This document shows positions 62,606 to 64,000 of a DNA stretch of 64,000 bases, in pieces; within the stretch, counting starts at the first letter, position 1; every line of letters begins with the position of its first letter. A program made the translations under genes and the position numbers. The stretch comes from CBDDFS01 sp965227255 (GTDB lineage Bacteria > Bacteroidota > Bacteroidia > Flavobacteriales_E > Vicingaceae). The notes under the pieces are model-generated. The model was not told where the DNA came from and did not search any database. It saw only the letters and a list, made by a program, of their open reading frames with translations. Location of the stretch: contig CBDDFS010000004.1 of NCBI GenBank assembly GCA_965227255.1, forward strand, positions 235,253 through 299,252. The letters are read 5' to 3'.

Positions 62606-63133
62606 TTGAAGAAATTAATACTCTTAACACTTGGGATTATACTGAGCGCTGGCCTTCTGAAAGCCCAGAGTCCACTCGGACAGGAGGGAAATCAGTTTAA
62701 GCTGGCATCAGGTTATAACACAAATGGTATTCCCATCTTCATTTCTTATGAATTGGCTATTCCCGACATTAAAAGTGATATAACCTTCGGACTTGAAGGT
62801 GCCGTGCGCACATTCAGTGAGAATACGGATACTGCCACTTTGAGTCATACCATTGTAGGATTTTCGTTCTTCAGCAATTATTATTTCAATAGTCTGCTGA
62901 ATATGGATCCCAGAAGAGGATGGTTTACTTATGGTGGTGTAACTCTTGGATATTACAAGTGGTTCTCTCCTGAGAACTATTTTGAACTTGGACAATCCTC
63001 GAGCACTCTGGCTGTAGGATTACAAGTAGGTGGTCAATACTACTTCAAAGACTGGGGGATTTATCTTGAATTCGCCGGAAGCACTGAGACGGCTGGCGGC
63101 AAGCTAGGAGTGCTTTATCGATTCGACTACTAA
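62606..63133 (+). CDS. Small outer-membrane beta-barrel protein
   Basis: A 175-residue exported protein. The TTG at 62606 opens a signal peptide (MKKLILLTLGIILSAGLLKA). Strands include VGFSFFSNYYFNSLLNMDPR and STLAVGLQVGGQYYFKDWGI, ending GVLYRFDY with a terminal Tyr. A porin-like or lipid-binding barrel is likely, but the function is unknown. The 200 bases before it also hold the promoter of the divergent GCS2-CBS operon; I see no clear consensus there. Confidence 0.6.
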   Translation: MKKLILLTLGIILSAGLLKAQSPLGQEGNQFKLASGYNTNGIPIFISYELAIPDIKSDITFGLEGAVRTFSENTDTATLSHTIVGFSFFSNYYFNSLLNMDPRRGWFTYGGVTLGYYKWFSPENYFELGQSSSTLAVGLQVGGQYYFKDWGIYLEFAGSTETAGGKLGVLYRFDY

Positions 63134-63197
63134 TATTGCTTAGTCAATAAATACAATTCGGTTTATTAAAAGTCTGTGAGATTCTTTATCCGGGAAT

Positions 63198-64000
63198 CTA
63201 ATCATGAAGAGCCAGCATCGGAATGTGAGTGTGCATGGCCATTTCTTTGGTAAGACTCTTGTGAAAGATGCTATCGATAAAATTCAACTGGCGCAGAATC
63301 ATAGCCAGTATTTTGATGTCATGTTTCTGAATAAATTCTTCAATTCCTTCAATGATGTCATTGTTGATCACATCGTGATAAGAATGGTTCGATCCTTCGA
63401 GTAGCTCTTCCAGGCCTGAAGAAATCTTTGCCTTTTCAATATCGAGGTTCGTTCCTTCCTTATGCACATTCAAGACCATGATCTCCGAATCAATGTTCGA
63501 AGCAAAATCCCTAAGGCGTTCGATTTGCAAATCTCTTCTGATAGGCTTAAAATCGGATGTTAACAGAATTTTATCGGGAATGACATATTTGGCCTCATGT
63601 GGCACAATGAGAATAGGTTTCTTGATCTTCTTGACAACTTCGCTAGTGCTGCTCCCCAAAAGTAATTTGTTGATGCTACTACCCGCCCCAAGCGTTCCCA
63701 TGACAATCAAATTATAGTCTTCTCTTTTTAAAATCTGTTCAATCACTGCAGCAAGATTACCATGCATCGACAAAGTGTTGATGTTATGACTTTGTCCATC
63801 CTGATTGATCTTATCCAATACTTTTTTCAATCCTATCTCGGAATCCCTTTTTAGGATATCCGTAATAGATACCAGCATGGTGGCAGACCCTCCATGCGGG
63901 ACATCATAGGCATTCAGCAAGGTAAACTCGGTATCTTCATGCTCTTTGAACAGATCAAAGGCATACTGAACAGCGTTCAGGGAATTATCAGAGAAATCTG
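63198..64000 (-). CDS. Universal stress protein, two domains (partial at right edge)
   Basis: The frame runs without a stop to the window edge, and the residues before the first ATG (DFSDNSLNAVQYAFDLFKEH) are the usual USP start, so only about 10 residues are missing. Domain 1 contains YNLIVMGTLGAGSSINKLLL and GSSTSEVVKKIKKPILIVPH, the ATP-binding signature. Domain 2 starts IPDKILLTSDFKPIRRDLQI. It is the third two-domain USP of the window, and the one with the best-preserved nucleotide site. Confidence 0.88.
   Translation of the reverse strand, partial: DFSDNSLNAVQYAFDLFKEHEDTEFTLLNAYDVPHGGSATMLVSITDILKRDSEIGLKKVLDKINQDGQSHNINTLSMHGNLAAVIEQILKREDYNLIVMGTLGAGSSINKLLLGSSTSEVVKKIKKPILIVPHEAKYVIPDKILLTSDFKPIRRDLQIERLRDFASNIDSEIMVLNVHKEGTNLDIEKAKISSGLEELLEGSNHSYHDVINNDIIEGIEEFIQKHDIKILAMILRQLNFIDSIFHKSLTKEMAMHTHIPMLALHD

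Overview
The window is from a member of the Bacteroidota, probably a free-living marine or aquatic one. The signs are a TonB-dependent receptor with HmuY-like partners, three proteins ending in type IX secretion (T9SS) sorting domains, DUF2490 and PorT-like outer-membrane barrels, promoters matching the Bacteroidota -7 element TAnnTTTG, almost no Shine-Dalgarno sequences, and a low GC content (about 40 % by eye). I see no rRNA, tRNA, CRISPR array, insertion sequence or prophage. No gene-free stretch is longer than about 300 bases.

Layout. 1-5.5 kb: a haem-uptake operon (HmuY-like T9SS protein, TonB receptor, HmuY-like lipoprotein) preceded by a LuxR-type regulator with a degenerate receiver; two matching 16-bp dyads mark its likely targets. 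5.6-12 kb: lipoproteins, two TetR regulators with their own operators, a thioesterase, a YHYH protein and a Kelch/T9SS protein. 12.1-17.9 kb: a damage-tolerance locus (Y-family polymerase, short DnaE, DUF559 nuclease, divergent LexA-like S24 regulator). 18-21 kb: a secreted clan GH-A-like protein and a sulfatase. 21.2-22.7 kb: a metallo-beta-lactamase-fold enzyme and a DksA-type zinc finger. 22.8-28.5 kb: five otherwise well-conserved genes (YD-repeat protein, thioredoxin, TypA, DEAD-box helicase, small barrel) all carry frameshifts, which looks like locally poor sequence rather than decay. 28.5-41.9 kb: bestrophin, acetyltransferase, methyltransferase, a four-helix-bundle S23-type protein, aminotransferase, pirin, a glycosyltransferase, a fasciclin lipoprotein and others. 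42-45 kb: a sulfide operon (type II SQR, stress protein, two YeeE/YedE half-transporters). 45.2-50.9 kb: a complete RND efflux operon. 51-57 kb: tandem PPK2 kinases, di-haem peroxidase, epimerase and PIN-PhoH ATPase. 57.4-62.4 kb: an operon joining a GCS2 ligase fused to CBS domains, an aspartoacylase-like metallo-enzyme, two unknown small proteins, a stress protein and a monooxygenase-like protein. A partial stress protein runs off the right end.

The most unusual signal is not a gene. Between about 8 and 40 kb, intergenic spaces are filled with short arrays of diverged tandem 7-mers (sometimes 8-mers or 6-mers). Many run into start or stop codons, some are arranged as inverted pairs, and one inverted pair encloses the S23-type gene. 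Inside dinB a 7-mer array is translated near the N-terminus, where a change in unit number would shift the frame.
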